DNA from: Phycisphaerae bacterium
GTDB lineage: Bacteria > Planctomycetota > Phycisphaerae > UBA1845 > Fen-1342
Assembly: GCA_022072445.1 (NCBI GenBank)
Contig: JAJVHV010000020.1
Coordinates: forward strand, 88,590 to 152,589
Reading direction: 5' to 3'
Length of the DNA stretch: 64,000 nucleotides
The notes beneath the pieces are model-generated. The model did not search any database and was not told the DNA's origin. It saw nothing but the letters and a program-made list of their open reading frames with translations. This document shows positions 44,101-51,563 of this stretch, piece after piece. Position numbers and translations under genes: made by a program. Every line of letters begins with the position of its first letter. Position 1 is the stretch's first letter.

Positions 44101-45591
44101 ATGAGTTCCTCAACCGCAACGGATTGCTTCGTGCCCATGATGACGCCCGCCCCGCTCGCTCCCACGCTGACGCCCAGTCCGACGCACAACCTCGATTTCC
44201 GCAACGTGACGCGCTGGCGCGTGCACCTGCTGGGCATCGGCGGCTCGGGCATGTCGGGCCTGGCGGCGATGTTCGCGCGGCGCGGAGCGGAAGTCTCGGG
44301 CGTCGACGCGCAGCGCTCCGCGGCGACACGGCGATTGTCCGACGCCGGGCTGCGGGTCGGGCTCGAAACCGAGCAGCCCGACCTTCCCGCTGGCGTCGAC
44401 CTGGTCGTGGCCTCGGCCGCGGTCCCCGATCAGCACGCGCATCTGCTGGCCGCCCGCCGGCGTGACGTTCCGATCCTAAAGTACGCCCAGGCCTTGGGGC
44501 TGCTGATGCAGACGCGCGTCGGTGTCGCCGTCGCCGGCACGCATGGCAAGAGCACGACCACCGCCTGGACCGCCTACGTCCTCCGCTCCGCCGGGCTCGA
44601 TCCGAACTTCATCGTCGGGGCGGATGTCCCCCAACTGGGCGGCGGCAGCGGCGTCGGCGATGGGCAGCACTTCGTCGCCGAGGCGTGCGAGTATGATCAG
44701 TCGTTCCTGAACCTGCACCCGACGCACGCCGCCATCCTGAACATCGAGGAAGACCACCTCGACTATTACGCCAACATCGACGCCATCCGCGACGCCTTCG
44801 CGCGTTTCACCGCCCTGGTGCCGCCTGACGGCGTCCTGCTGATCAACGGCGACGATCCCAACTGCCGGCTGGTCGCCGCCGCGGCGCACGCCCGGGTCGA
44901 GTCGTTCGGCTTCGGACCGAGCAATCTGTGGTATCCGCGCGACGTCGAGCTGGTGAATGGCTCATACCGCTTCACGATCGTGCATCAGGATCATGCCCTG
45001 CTCGACGCGCACGTCGCGCTGCCCGGCAAGCACAACGTGCTCAACGCCCTGGCCACCGCGGCCCTGGCCCGCGCCTGCGGCGCCGACGCCGGGCAGATTC
45101 GCGCCGGGCTGCAGGGCTTCCACGGCGCGCAGCGCCGCATGACGCTGGTGGGCGAAGTGGCCGGCGTCCGCGTCGTTGACGACTACGGCCATCATCCCAC
45201 CGAGATCAGCGCCACGCTCTGCGCCCTGCGCGAGCGCTACCAGCCGCGCCGCCTCTGGTGCGTCTTTCAGCCCCATCAGCACTCGCGGACGCGCTTCCTG
45301 CTGCGCGAATTCGCCGGCAGCTTCACGCACGCCGACCGCGTCATCGTCCCCGACATCTATTTCGTCCGCGACACGCAGCGCGACCGCGAGCTCGTCTGCG
45401 CGCAGGACCTCGTCGATCGCGTCCGCACCACCGGCCGCGACGCCGACTACATCCCCGATTTCGACCGCATCGTCGAGCACCTCGCACGGCACGTTGCCGC
45501 GCAGGACGTCGTCGTTACCATGGGTGCGGGAAACATCTGGAACGTCGCCGATGCACTGGTGGCACGACTTCGAGCCGATCGTACAGCGTGA
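44101..45591 (+). CDS. murC: UDP-N-acetylmuramate--L-alanine ligase
   Basis: 496 residues from the ATG at 44101; the exact start is uncertain, and an ATG at about 44137 is possible. MurC adds L-Ala to UDP-MurNAc using ATP in peptidoglycan precursor synthesis. GIGGSGMSGLA is the N-terminal nucleotide-binding motif, VAVAGTHGKSTTTA the P-loop, NIEEDHLDYY the central metal site, and DDYGHHPTEISATL the C-terminal domain hallmark. It is the first gene of a plus-strand cluster murC-murB-ddl-ftsQ-like, and its end overlaps murB by 41 bases. Confidence 0.95.
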   Translation: MSSSTATDCFVPMMTPAPLAPTLTPSPTHNLDFRNVTRWRVHLLGIGGSGMSGLAAMFARRGAEVSGVDAQRSAATRRLSDAGLRVGLETEQPDLPAGVDLVVASAAVPDQHAHLLAARRRDVPILKYAQALGLLMQTRVGVAVAGTHGKSTTTAWTAYVLRSAGLDPNFIVGADVPQLGGGSGVGDGQHFVAEACEYDQSFLNLHPTHAAILNIEEDHLDYYANIDAIRDAFARFTALVPPDGVLLINGDDPNCRLVAAAAHARVESFGFGPSNLWYPRDVELVNGSYRFTIVHQDHALLDAHVALPGKHNVLNALATAALARACGADAGQIRAGLQGFHGAQRRMTLVGEVAGVRVVDDYGHHPTEISATLCALRERYQPRRLWCVFQPHQHSRTRFLLREFAGSFTHADRVIVPDIYFVRDTQRDRELVCAQDLVDRVRTTGRDADYIPDFDRIVEHLARHVAAQDVVVTMGAGNIWNVADALVARLRADRTA

Positions 45592-46435
45592 CGTCCCGCT
45601 CGATCGCTACACCTGGTACAAACTCGGCGGCCCCGCCGAGCTATTCTTCACGCCGCCCGATCAGCACGCGCTGGCGACGCTACTGCGCCGGGCGCGCGAT
45701 GCCAGCGTCGAATGGCGCGTGCTCGGCGGAGGCGCCAACCTGCTCGTGCACGACGAGGGCGTCCGCGGCGCCGTGATCCATCTGCGTGGCCGGGCCTTCG
45801 AAGCGTGGGAGTGTCCCGACGCCCACACCGTCCGCGCCGCGGCCGGCGTCGACCTCACCAAGCTCGTCAAACACGCCGCCGACCACGGCTGGCTCGGCTT
45901 CGAGCGGCTCGCCGGCATACCCGCCAGCGTCGGCGGAGCCGTGCGAATGAACGCCGGCGGCAAGCACGGCGCGATCGGCGAACTCGTCCGGAACGTCACC
46001 GTCGTCACCGGCGACGGCCGCATCGAGCAGCGCTCCGCCGACACCGTCCGATTCGCCTATCGCAGCACAGCCCTCGACGATTGCGTCGTCGTCGCCGCCA
46101 CATTCGAATTCGAACCGTCGGACCGGGCCGTCACGCGCGAGCGTTTCCGCGCCATCTGGCACGAAAAGCACGCCTCGCAACCCCCGGTCTCCGATCGCAC
46201 CGCCGGCTGCATCTTCAAGAACCCCCCCGGCCGCTCCGCCGGTGCCCTCATCGACCAGGCCGGCTTGAAGGGCCAGCGCCGCGGCGGGGCCGAGATCAGC
46301 ACGCGCCACGCCAACTTCATCCTCGCGCATCCCGGCTGCCGCGCCGCCGACATCTTCGAACTGATCGCTCACATCCAGGAGCGCGTCGCCGCGGTTCACG
46401 GCGCCGACCTGGAGCTGGAAGTGAAAGTCTGGTAA
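45551..46435 (+). CDS. murB: UDP-N-acetylenolpyruvoylglucosamine reductase
   Basis: 294 residues. MurB reduces UDP-GlcNAc-enolpyruvate to UDP-MurNAc with NADPH and FAD. RYTWYKLGGPAELFF opens the FAD domain, LGGGANLLVHDEGVRGAVI is the PP-binding loop, AGIPASVGGAVRMNAGGKHG follows, and CIFKNPPGRSAGALIDQAG contains the catalytic serine. The short form without the extra tyrosine loop marks it as type II. The ATG lies inside the end of murC (41-base overlap), indicating coupling; ddl begins 5 bases after the stop. Confidence 0.95.
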   Translation: MHWWHDFEPIVQRDVPLDRYTWYKLGGPAELFFTPPDQHALATLLRRARDASVEWRVLGGGANLLVHDEGVRGAVIHLRGRAFEAWECPDAHTVRAAAGVDLTKLVKHAADHGWLGFERLAGIPASVGGAVRMNAGGKHGAIGELVRNVTVVTGDGRIEQRSADTVRFAYRSTALDDCVVVAATFEFEPSDRAVTRERFRAIWHEKHASQPPVSDRTAGCIFKNPPGRSAGALIDQAGLKGQRRGGAEISTRHANFILAHPGCRAADIFELIAHIQERVAAVHGADLELEVKVW

Positions 46436-46440
46436 CCGGC

Positions 46441-47370
46441 ATGACCGCCCGCAATTCCCCGCGCCCCGCGTTGAGAGTGACCGTCCTGGCCGGCGGCCCC
46501 AGCGCCGAGCGCGACGTCAGTCTCGAATCCGGACGGGCCGTCGCCGACTCCCTCCGCCGGGCGGGACACGATGTGTTCATGTCCGATATCTCGCCTGAAA
46601 ATCTCTCCGCGCTCGACCACCCGGCCGACGTGGTCTTTCCGGTCCTGCATGGCACATTCGGCGAGGACGGTCAGGTGCAGCGCATCATGGAGCAGCGCGG
46701 CATGCGATACGTCGGCTCCGATTCCCGCGCCTCAGCAATCGCGATCGACAAAGTCCATACAAAGCGCGTCGCCGTCACCGGCGGTATCCGGACCCCCGCT
46801 TACCGCGTTTGCAGCCACGCACTTTCCGCGGACGACTGGCCCAGCGATCAGCTTCCGGCGGTGGTGAAGCCGGTCGATCAGGGCAGCAGTGTGTCCACGC
46901 ATATCTGCCGCACGCTTGAGGACTTGCGGCGGGCGGTGGGGGACGTGGCCGATCGCTACAGCCGCGCGCTGGTCGAACAGTTCATCAGCGGCGAGGAGTT
47001 GACCGTGGGGATTCTCGGCAACCAGGTGTTGCCGCCGCTGGCGATCCGCCCGCGGACGGGCTTCTATGATTACGATGCCAAATATCGCAAGGAAGACACC
47101 GAATACCTCTTTGAGACGGGTCACCCGGCGGCTGTGTTTCAGCGCGCCGGTGAACAAAGCCTGCGCGTGTTTGCCGGGGTTGGCTGCCGACATATGGCCC
47201 GCGTCGACTGGATTATCGACCGCGACAACGAGTTGTGGTTTCTGGAGGTTAACACGATTCCTGGATTCACGAGCCATTCGCTGCTGCCCAAGGCCGCCGC
47301 GCGAGCCGGCCTGCCGTTCGACGAGTTGACGGATAAACTCGTGCGTATGGCATTTGGAGCGACGGGATGA
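46441..47370 (+). CDS. ddl: D-alanine--D-alanine ligase
   Basis: 309 residues, ATP-grasp fold. It makes the D-Ala-D-Ala dipeptide of the peptidoglycan stem. LAGGPSAERDVSLESGRAVA is the N-terminal Ddl motif, FPVLHGTFGEDGQVQRIMEQ the second, PAVVKPVDQGSSVSTHI the ATP-binding lid, and WFLEVNTIPGFTSHSLLPKA the metal site. Length and motifs are normal. It lies between murB and the ftsQ-like gene, whose ATG overlaps its TGA. Confidence 0.95.
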   Translation: MTARNSPRPALRVTVLAGGPSAERDVSLESGRAVADSLRRAGHDVFMSDISPENLSALDHPADVVFPVLHGTFGEDGQVQRIMEQRGMRYVGSDSRASAIAIDKVHTKRVAVTGGIRTPAYRVCSHALSADDWPSDQLPAVVKPVDQGSSVSTHICRTLEDLRRAVGDVADRYSRALVEQFISGEELTVGILGNQVLPPLAIRPRTGFYDYDAKYRKEDTEYLFETGHPAAVFQRAGEQSLRVFAGVGCRHMARVDWIIDRDNELWFLEVNTIPGFTSHSLLPKAAARAGLPFDELTDKLVRMAFGATG

Positions 47371-48272
47371 AAGGGAAGTCAAGCGGGAATAACAGGACGC
47401 AGACCGCCGAGCCGGCGGGCGTGTCGCTCCGCCGCGGGGCGTCCGCCCTGCTGTGGACCGCGAGCCTGAGCGGCGTGTTTTTCGGCCTGCGCGAGCTGGA
47501 TGCACAGGCACGGCAGATCGGCACGCACGAGCGCGCCGCCGACGTACGCATCGAGTTCGTTGACGTCCCGGCGTGGCTGCGCGAGCCGCGGAATCGCGAC
47601 ATTCTGGAGGAAGTGGCGGCGACCGCCGAGTACCGCGGCGAGCAGGGGACTCACTCAGCGCGGCTGTGCGAGGACGTCGGCGTGAGCCTGGAGCGCTCGC
47701 CGTGGCTGAAGACGGTTCGGCAGGTGGAGAAACGTTCCGACGGACTCGTACGGGTGAGCGCGACGTTTCGCGCCCCGCTGACGATGGTGGTGCGCGGCGG
47801 ATGGGCGTATCTGGTCGACGAGGCCGGCGTGCGGCTGCCGCGCCAGGTGCGGATCGACTTCGTGCCGCCGGCCGACTGGATTCTGCTGACCGGCTCGCAG
47901 GGCGCGATTCCAAAAGTCGGCGAAACTTTCAATGGCCCGGACGTGGCCGCCGGCCTTAGACTTGTGAAGACGGTCGTGGAGCGCGCCGCACTCGGCATGC
48001 TGCGGGCCCGCGCCGACCTGCGAGCGGTCGACGTTTCGAACTACAAGGGCCGCGTGGACGCCCGCGACGCATGGATCCGCATCACGACATCAAGCCCGGA
48101 AAGCTATATCCGCTGGGGGCTGCCACCGGGCGAGGAATATGGGATCGAAGCCAGCGCCCCGATGAAGCTCGCGGTGCTGGAGGAACTGTGCCGCCGAAAC
48201 GGCGGAACGCTGCCAAAGATCGGGCCGGTCGACGTGCGCAACGACGACCGCGTGATCCTGGGCGGTTCATGA
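47367..48272 (+). CDS. FtsQ-like single-pass protein
   Basis: 301 residues. A short basic cytoplasmic N-terminus precedes one hydrophobic segment (ASALLWTASLSGVFFGL). The rest is a periplasmic part: an early region with a possible POTRA-like fold (ILEEVAATAEYRGEQGTHSA, then SPWLKTVRQVEKRSDGLVRV), then WAYLVDEAGVRLPR, which matches the part of FtsQ where the strand ...LVD..G.v. occurs. Sequence similarity is weak. The call leans on topology and on position directly after ddl (ATGA overlap), the classical place of ftsQ. No ftsA or ftsZ follows. Confidence 0.65.
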   Translation: MKGKSSGNNRTQTAEPAGVSLRRGASALLWTASLSGVFFGLRELDAQARQIGTHERAADVRIEFVDVPAWLREPRNRDILEEVAATAEYRGEQGTHSARLCEDVGVSLERSPWLKTVRQVEKRSDGLVRVSATFRAPLTMVVRGGWAYLVDEAGVRLPRQVRIDFVPPADWILLTGSQGAIPKVGETFNGPDVAAGLRLVKTVVERAALGMLRARADLRAVDVSNYKGRVDARDAWIRITTSSPESYIRWGLPPGEEYGIEASAPMKLAVLEELCRRNGGTLPKIGPVDVRNDDRVILGGS

Positions 48273-48309
48273 CGCGCGCGCTGCGGTGCGGCGTCGAGGG
48301 AGTCTGAGC

Positions 48310-49185
48310 ATGAACGACATGTTTCACAATCTGCTGACCGCTCTGCTGCAACACGTTCCCAGCAGTGCCGCGTGGATGCCGCTGGTTGGCGCCGCGATCG
48401 TCGGCGCTCTGGGACTCATCCTGATGTTGAAGGGCGCGCGCCTCGCGCCGGCGCTGGCCGCGCTGGTCGCCGCCGGCGTGTGCGGCGTGGCCAGCTCGCA
48501 CGCGGCCAACTGGCTCTCGACGCCGGCGTGGCCGACGATTCTGGTCGGCGCCGTCGCAGGCGGAATCCTGGGCCTGGTCGTCTTCAAGCTCCTTCTGGCC
48601 GGCATGGTTGCCACGTGTTTCATCGCCGCCGGTCTGCTCTTTTACGGCGGAACCGTCCTGCGAACGCCTTTGGCGACGTACAGTTCGGCCGGCTACGACG
48701 CCGGCACCGGGCTGGTGACGCTGCCGGGCGCCGCTCCGAGCGGCGCGGCGGACGCCTTGAATCAGGCGGCGGCGGGCGCCGGCGTGCAGTTGCCGGCGCA
48801 GGTGTCGCACGCGGTCGGGCAGCTCCAATCGCTCTGGAACCATCTTGCGGCCAACGTCCCGAATTTTCAGACGAGCTTCTGGGCGATCGTGGTGTCGTCG
48901 GCGATCGCGGGCATCGTCTTCGGTCTTTTCGTGCCGCGCCTCTCGCGCTCGCTGTGGGCCGCCACCTTCGGCACGGGCCTGCTCGTCGCCGGCGTCACGT
49001 TTGTGCTCGAGGCCGCCGCTCCGTCGGTCCTGACGTGGCTCGCGCCCTACGGCGGCTGGTCGTGGTCGGTGATCGGGGGCGTGTGGCTCGCTTCGCTGAT
49101 CGTCAACCTGGTGGATTGCCGCGCGAAGAAGACCAAGGTCGAGATCGAAGTCACAGGCGGCGGAAAGAAAGTCGCGACGGCGTAA
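48310..49185 (+). CDS. Multi-pass membrane protein after the mur cluster, unknown function
   Basis: 291 residues with about seven hydrophobic segments, e.g. WMPLVGAAIVGALGLILMLK, TILVGAVAGGILGLVVFKLL and FWAIVVSSAIAGIVFGLFVP. A small external loop with Ala/Gly/Pro (TLPGAAPSGAADALNQAAAG) separates the two halves. The C-terminus is charged (CRAKKTKVEIEVTGGGKKVA). It resembles generic DUF4203-like TMEM198 proteins in its Gly-rich helices, but I cannot assign it. It lies 37 bases after the ftsQ-like gene, in the place where ftsA would be expected. Confidence 0.6.
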   Translation: MNDMFHNLLTALLQHVPSSAAWMPLVGAAIVGALGLILMLKGARLAPALAALVAAGVCGVASSHAANWLSTPAWPTILVGAVAGGILGLVVFKLLLAGMVATCFIAAGLLFYGGTVLRTPLATYSSAGYDAGTGLVTLPGAAPSGAADALNQAAAGAGVQLPAQVSHAVGQLQSLWNHLAANVPNFQTSFWAIVVSSAIAGIVFGLFVPRLSRSLWAATFGTGLLVAGVTFVLEAAAPSVLTWLAPYGGWSWSVIGGVWLASLIVNLVDCRAKKTKVEIEVTGGGKKVATA

Positions 49186-49323
49186 TTCGCCGCTCCTGCG
49201 GTCAAGAAGTGACGTTGGGTGGCTTGCTCTCGCCGTCAGACGTGAGCATGCGGGGTGCGGATGAGCGCCGTTTCGATGATCACAGACCTGCTCCGACCAG
49301 GAACAACCGCGAGAATCGAGTTG

Positions 49324-49409
49324 CCGGGTCTCCTCAAGATGCTTAGTCATCTTTGGGCCAGCCGCCAAGGCCAAGTCCGTCAGCGGAGATTAACCGCCAG
49401 GAGACCCGG
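49324..49409 (+). ncRNA. Candidate structured RNA (11-bp stem enclosing three hairpins)
   Basis: ccgggtctcct (49324-49334) pairs perfectly with aggagacccgg (49399-49409). Inside lie three smaller hairpins: aagatg-cttagt-catctt (49336-49353), ggcc with ggcc around a 9-base loop (49356-49372), and gcgg-agattaa-ccgc (49383-49397). The result is cloverleaf-like, but it is not a tRNA: the outer stem is too long, and no T-arm or anticodon arm is seen. Strand is uncertain because the stems fold on both strands. Confidence 0.25.
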
Positions 49410-49458
49410 TCTTCATCGTTCGTCTGCCTTCGATAGGTAGCTGCGCCTGCGGCCAAGG

Positions 49459-49483
49459 CCCCTCCCTCACGGTCGGGGCTCGG
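49459..49483. repeat. Dispersed intergenic motif, copy 2
   Basis: 25 bases identical to 1229-1253, containing cctccctcacggtcggggct. Both copies are intergenic and both are followed by ggctggg-type sequence. Confidence 0.8.
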
Positions 49484-49492
49484 TTGGCCTCG

Positions 49493-49602
49493 CCACTCTT
49501 TCACGTTTTCACTCTTCACCTTCTCACCGCCGTACCGGCTCGGCTGGGTGCGCCTCCTACCCACTCTTTCACGATTCCACTTCGTCACCTTCGCACAGCC
49601 GT
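49493..49602. repeat. Diverged direct repeat of about 40 bases
   Basis: ccactctttcacg at 49493 and again at 49561 begins two related stretches (cactcttcaccttctcac versus cacttcgtcaccttcgcac), each ending in gccgt. The offset is 68 bases. The stretch is pyrimidine-rich and lower in G+C than its surroundings. Confidence 0.6.
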
Positions 49603-49701
49603 GAAAGTCGCGGTTGTCGCACACGCCCAACGCGGCCACAATGGCGGCGGCGGTCGCCGTGCGCGGCGAAGTGCGTCAACGGAATTGAAAGGAGTTTCGA
49701 G

Positions 49702-50331
49702 GTGATGCGATTCAAGGGAATGGCAGGCGTTGCGCTGATCGGTGGCGTGCTGGGCGCGGCGCTGGTCTGGGGCGGCGCCGGGTGGCAGAGCGGACCGAAG
49801 CCGACCGGGCGCATCGCCACCATCGACGTCGTCCGCGTTTTCGGCGAGTCCGAGCGGCAGAAGGCGCTGACCGACGAGATGATGAAGCAGCGCGGCGGAC
49901 TGGAGGAAGAGAACCGCGCGCGGCTTCAGAAGATCGACGCGGCGCAGGCGGCCCTTGATAAGATGAACCCCAACGACCCGCTTTACGGCGGTAAGCAGAA
50001 AGAAGTCGTGCAGATGCGGGTCGAGTACAAGAACTGGTTCGACTTCAAGCAGGCCGAGCTCGGACGCGAAATCGCAACCTGGACCTGGCGAATCTACTCC
50101 GAAATCTCGCAGGTCACCGAGGAGATCGCCAAGCTGAGCGGCTACGACGCCGTGCTCTACATCGACGAATTCCCGCCCATCTCGCCCGATCCGGAGGAGA
50201 TGAAGGGCCGGATCCGCTCGCGGCGCGTCGTGTACTCGAATCCTGCGATCGACGTCTCGACCATGGTGCTCGAGAAGCTCAACGCGAATTTCCGCGCCGC
50301 CGGTGGTGGGCCGATGCTCAATCAGCCTTGA
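49702..50331 (+). CDS. OmpH/Skp-like periplasmic protein
   Basis: 209 residues. AGGAG lies 7 bases before the GTG at 49702; the next codon is ATG and could also serve. An N-terminal signal/anchor segment (MAGVALIGGVLGAALVWGGA) precedes RIATIDVVRVFGESERQKAL, the characteristic first strand of OmpH (A-x-V-D-x-x-x-V-F). A long charged coiled coil follows (residues 60-150), then the returning strand YDAVLYIDEFPP. Skp-type chaperones carry outer-membrane proteins across the periplasm. Its position before lpxD matches the bacterial skp-lpxD order, which supports the call. Confidence 0.82.
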   Translation: MMRFKGMAGVALIGGVLGAALVWGGAGWQSGPKPTGRIATIDVVRVFGESERQKALTDEMMKQRGGLEEENRARLQKIDAAQAALDKMNPNDPLYGGKQKEVVQMRVEYKNWFDFKQAELGREIATWTWRIYSEISQVTEEIAKLSGYDAVLYIDEFPPISPDPEEMKGRIRSRRVVYSNPAIDVSTMVLEKLNANFRAAGGGPMLNQP

Positions 50332-50361
50332 AGGCACGAAGCGCTGGCGTCGCAGATGTGG

Positions 50362-50475
50362 CACAGCCGCCCTCGGCTGTGAATGCCACGACGCTGCGGC
50401 TGCGCCACCTGTGCTGAAGTCACAGCCGAGGCGGCTGTGCCACGGTTGCTGAAGTCACAGCCGAGGGCGGCTGTG
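50362..50475. repeat. Three palindromes of one family between ompH-like and lpxD
   Basis: cacagccgccctcggctgtg (50362-50381), a 19-base version with loop agg (50421-50439), and cacagccgagggcggctgtg (50456-50475). Each has a perfect 8-bp stem cacagccg/cggctgtg. The first is the inverted orientation of the third. They could form hairpins in the transcript running from the OmpH-like gene into lpxD. Confidence 0.88.
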
Positions 50476-50510
50476 CCACAGTTCGGGATGTTTCGTCTGG
50501 GAGTGAGCCG

Positions 50511-51563
50511 ATGGAGCCGCAACGGAGTCTGAGCGCCGGGGAGATCGCGCAGCGGCTCGGCGGCGACCTGCGGGGCGATGCCGGGCGCCGGCTGGCGCGC
50601 GTCGCCGCGCTCGACGACGCCGGAGCCGACGCGCTGAGTTGGGCGCACAGCCCGCGCTTCCTGAAACGCGTCGGCGCGACCTCGGCGGGGGCCGTGATCG
50701 TGCCGCGCTCGCACGCCGAACCTGCGCCCGCCGTCCTGATCCTGGTCGACGACGTGGAAGACGCGCTGTGTGCCGCGCTCGAGGTGTTCGGCCCGCCCCC
50801 GATGCGAGTCGCACCGGGCGTGCACCCGACGGCGATCGTCGCCGCTTCGGCGGAGATTCGCGACGTGCGGGTGGGGGCCGGGGCGTTTGTGGGGCAGCGC
50901 ACGCGAATCGGCCCCGACACCGAGATTCACGCCGGCGTGTTCATTGGCGACGACGTGCTGATTGGCGCGCGTTGCGTGATCTGGCCTGGCGTGGTAATCC
51001 GCGAGCGCGTCAGGATCGGCGAGCGGGTGGTGATTCACCCCAACAGCACCATCGGCGCCGACGGATTCGGCTACATCTTCCGCCAGGGCCGACACAGGAA
51101 GGTTCCGCACACAGGCACGGTCGAGATCGGCGACGATGTTGAGATCGGGGCGAACTCGGCGATCGACCGGGCGAAGTGCGGCGTCACGCGTGTGGGGCGC
51201 GGGACGAAGATTGATAACTGCGTGCAGATCGGCCATAATGCCGACGTTGGCGAAGACTGCATTCTCGTTGCGCAGTGCGGGCTTTCGGGCTCGACTACGA
51301 TCGAGCACCACGCCATCCTGGCCGGGCAGGTGGGAGTGGCCGACCATGTCCGGATCGGAGCCGGCGCGCAACTCGCCGCGCAGGCGGGAGTTCCGTCGGA
51401 TGTGCCGGCCGGGGCCCGATACGGCGGCAGCCCAGCGTTCGAGATGCGCACGTTCTTGCGAAGCATGATGGCGCTCGAGCGCTTGCCGGAGCTTCAGCAG
51501 ACCGTGCGCGACCTCAAAAAGCGGATCGAGCAGCTTGAATCAGCAGCACACCATCCAGACTGA
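50511..51563 (+). CDS. lpxD: UDP-3-O-acyl-glucosamine N-acyltransferase
   Basis: 350 residues. LpxD adds the N-linked hydroxyacyl chain in lipid A synthesis. The N-terminal uridine-binding domain (LSAGEIAQRLGGDLRGDAGR, DALSWAHSPRFLKR) is followed by the left-handed beta helix built of hexapeptide repeats from residue 100. The catalytic His lies in QIGHNADVGEDCILVAQCGL, followed by SGSTTIEHH. NSTIGADGFGYIF is another LpxD hallmark. A short C-terminal coiled coil ends the protein. GGGAG lies just before the ATG. The end overlaps the lpxC-fabZ gene by 29 bases. Confidence 0.95.
   Translation: MEPQRSLSAGEIAQRLGGDLRGDAGRRLARVAALDDAGADALSWAHSPRFLKRVGATSAGAVIVPRSHAEPAPAVLILVDDVEDALCAALEVFGPPPMRVAPGVHPTAIVAASAEIRDVRVGAGAFVGQRTRIGPDTEIHAGVFIGDDVLIGARCVIWPGVVIRERVRIGERVVIHPNSTIGADGFGYIFRQGRHRKVPHTGTVEIGDDVEIGANSAIDRAKCGVTRVGRGTKIDNCVQIGHNADVGEDCILVAQCGLSGSTTIEHHAILAGQVGVADHVRIGAGAQLAAQAGVPSDVPAGARYGGSPAFEMRTFLRSMMALERLPELQQTVRDLKKRIEQLESAAHHPD

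Larger units (their letters stand above)
49186..49701. other. Intergenic region with repeats and a possible structured RNA
   Basis: About 515 bases before the OmpH-like gene. It contains a motif shared with the gap at 33.1 kb (gtggcttgctctcgccgtca at 49213; a one-base variant at about 33139), the dispersed motif at 49459-49483, a diverged direct repeat at 49493-49602 and a four-way-junction candidate at 49324-49409. No frame looks coding. Confidence 0.6.

Noticed and set aside
49324..49409. tRNA gene
   Set aside because: Cloverleaf-like, but with an 11-bp outer stem, no T-arm consensus and no 5-bp anticodon stem with a 7-base loop in the right place.
49324..49409. Integron attC site
   Set aside because: The ends lack the conserved attC core sites, and no integrase or cassette structure is nearby.
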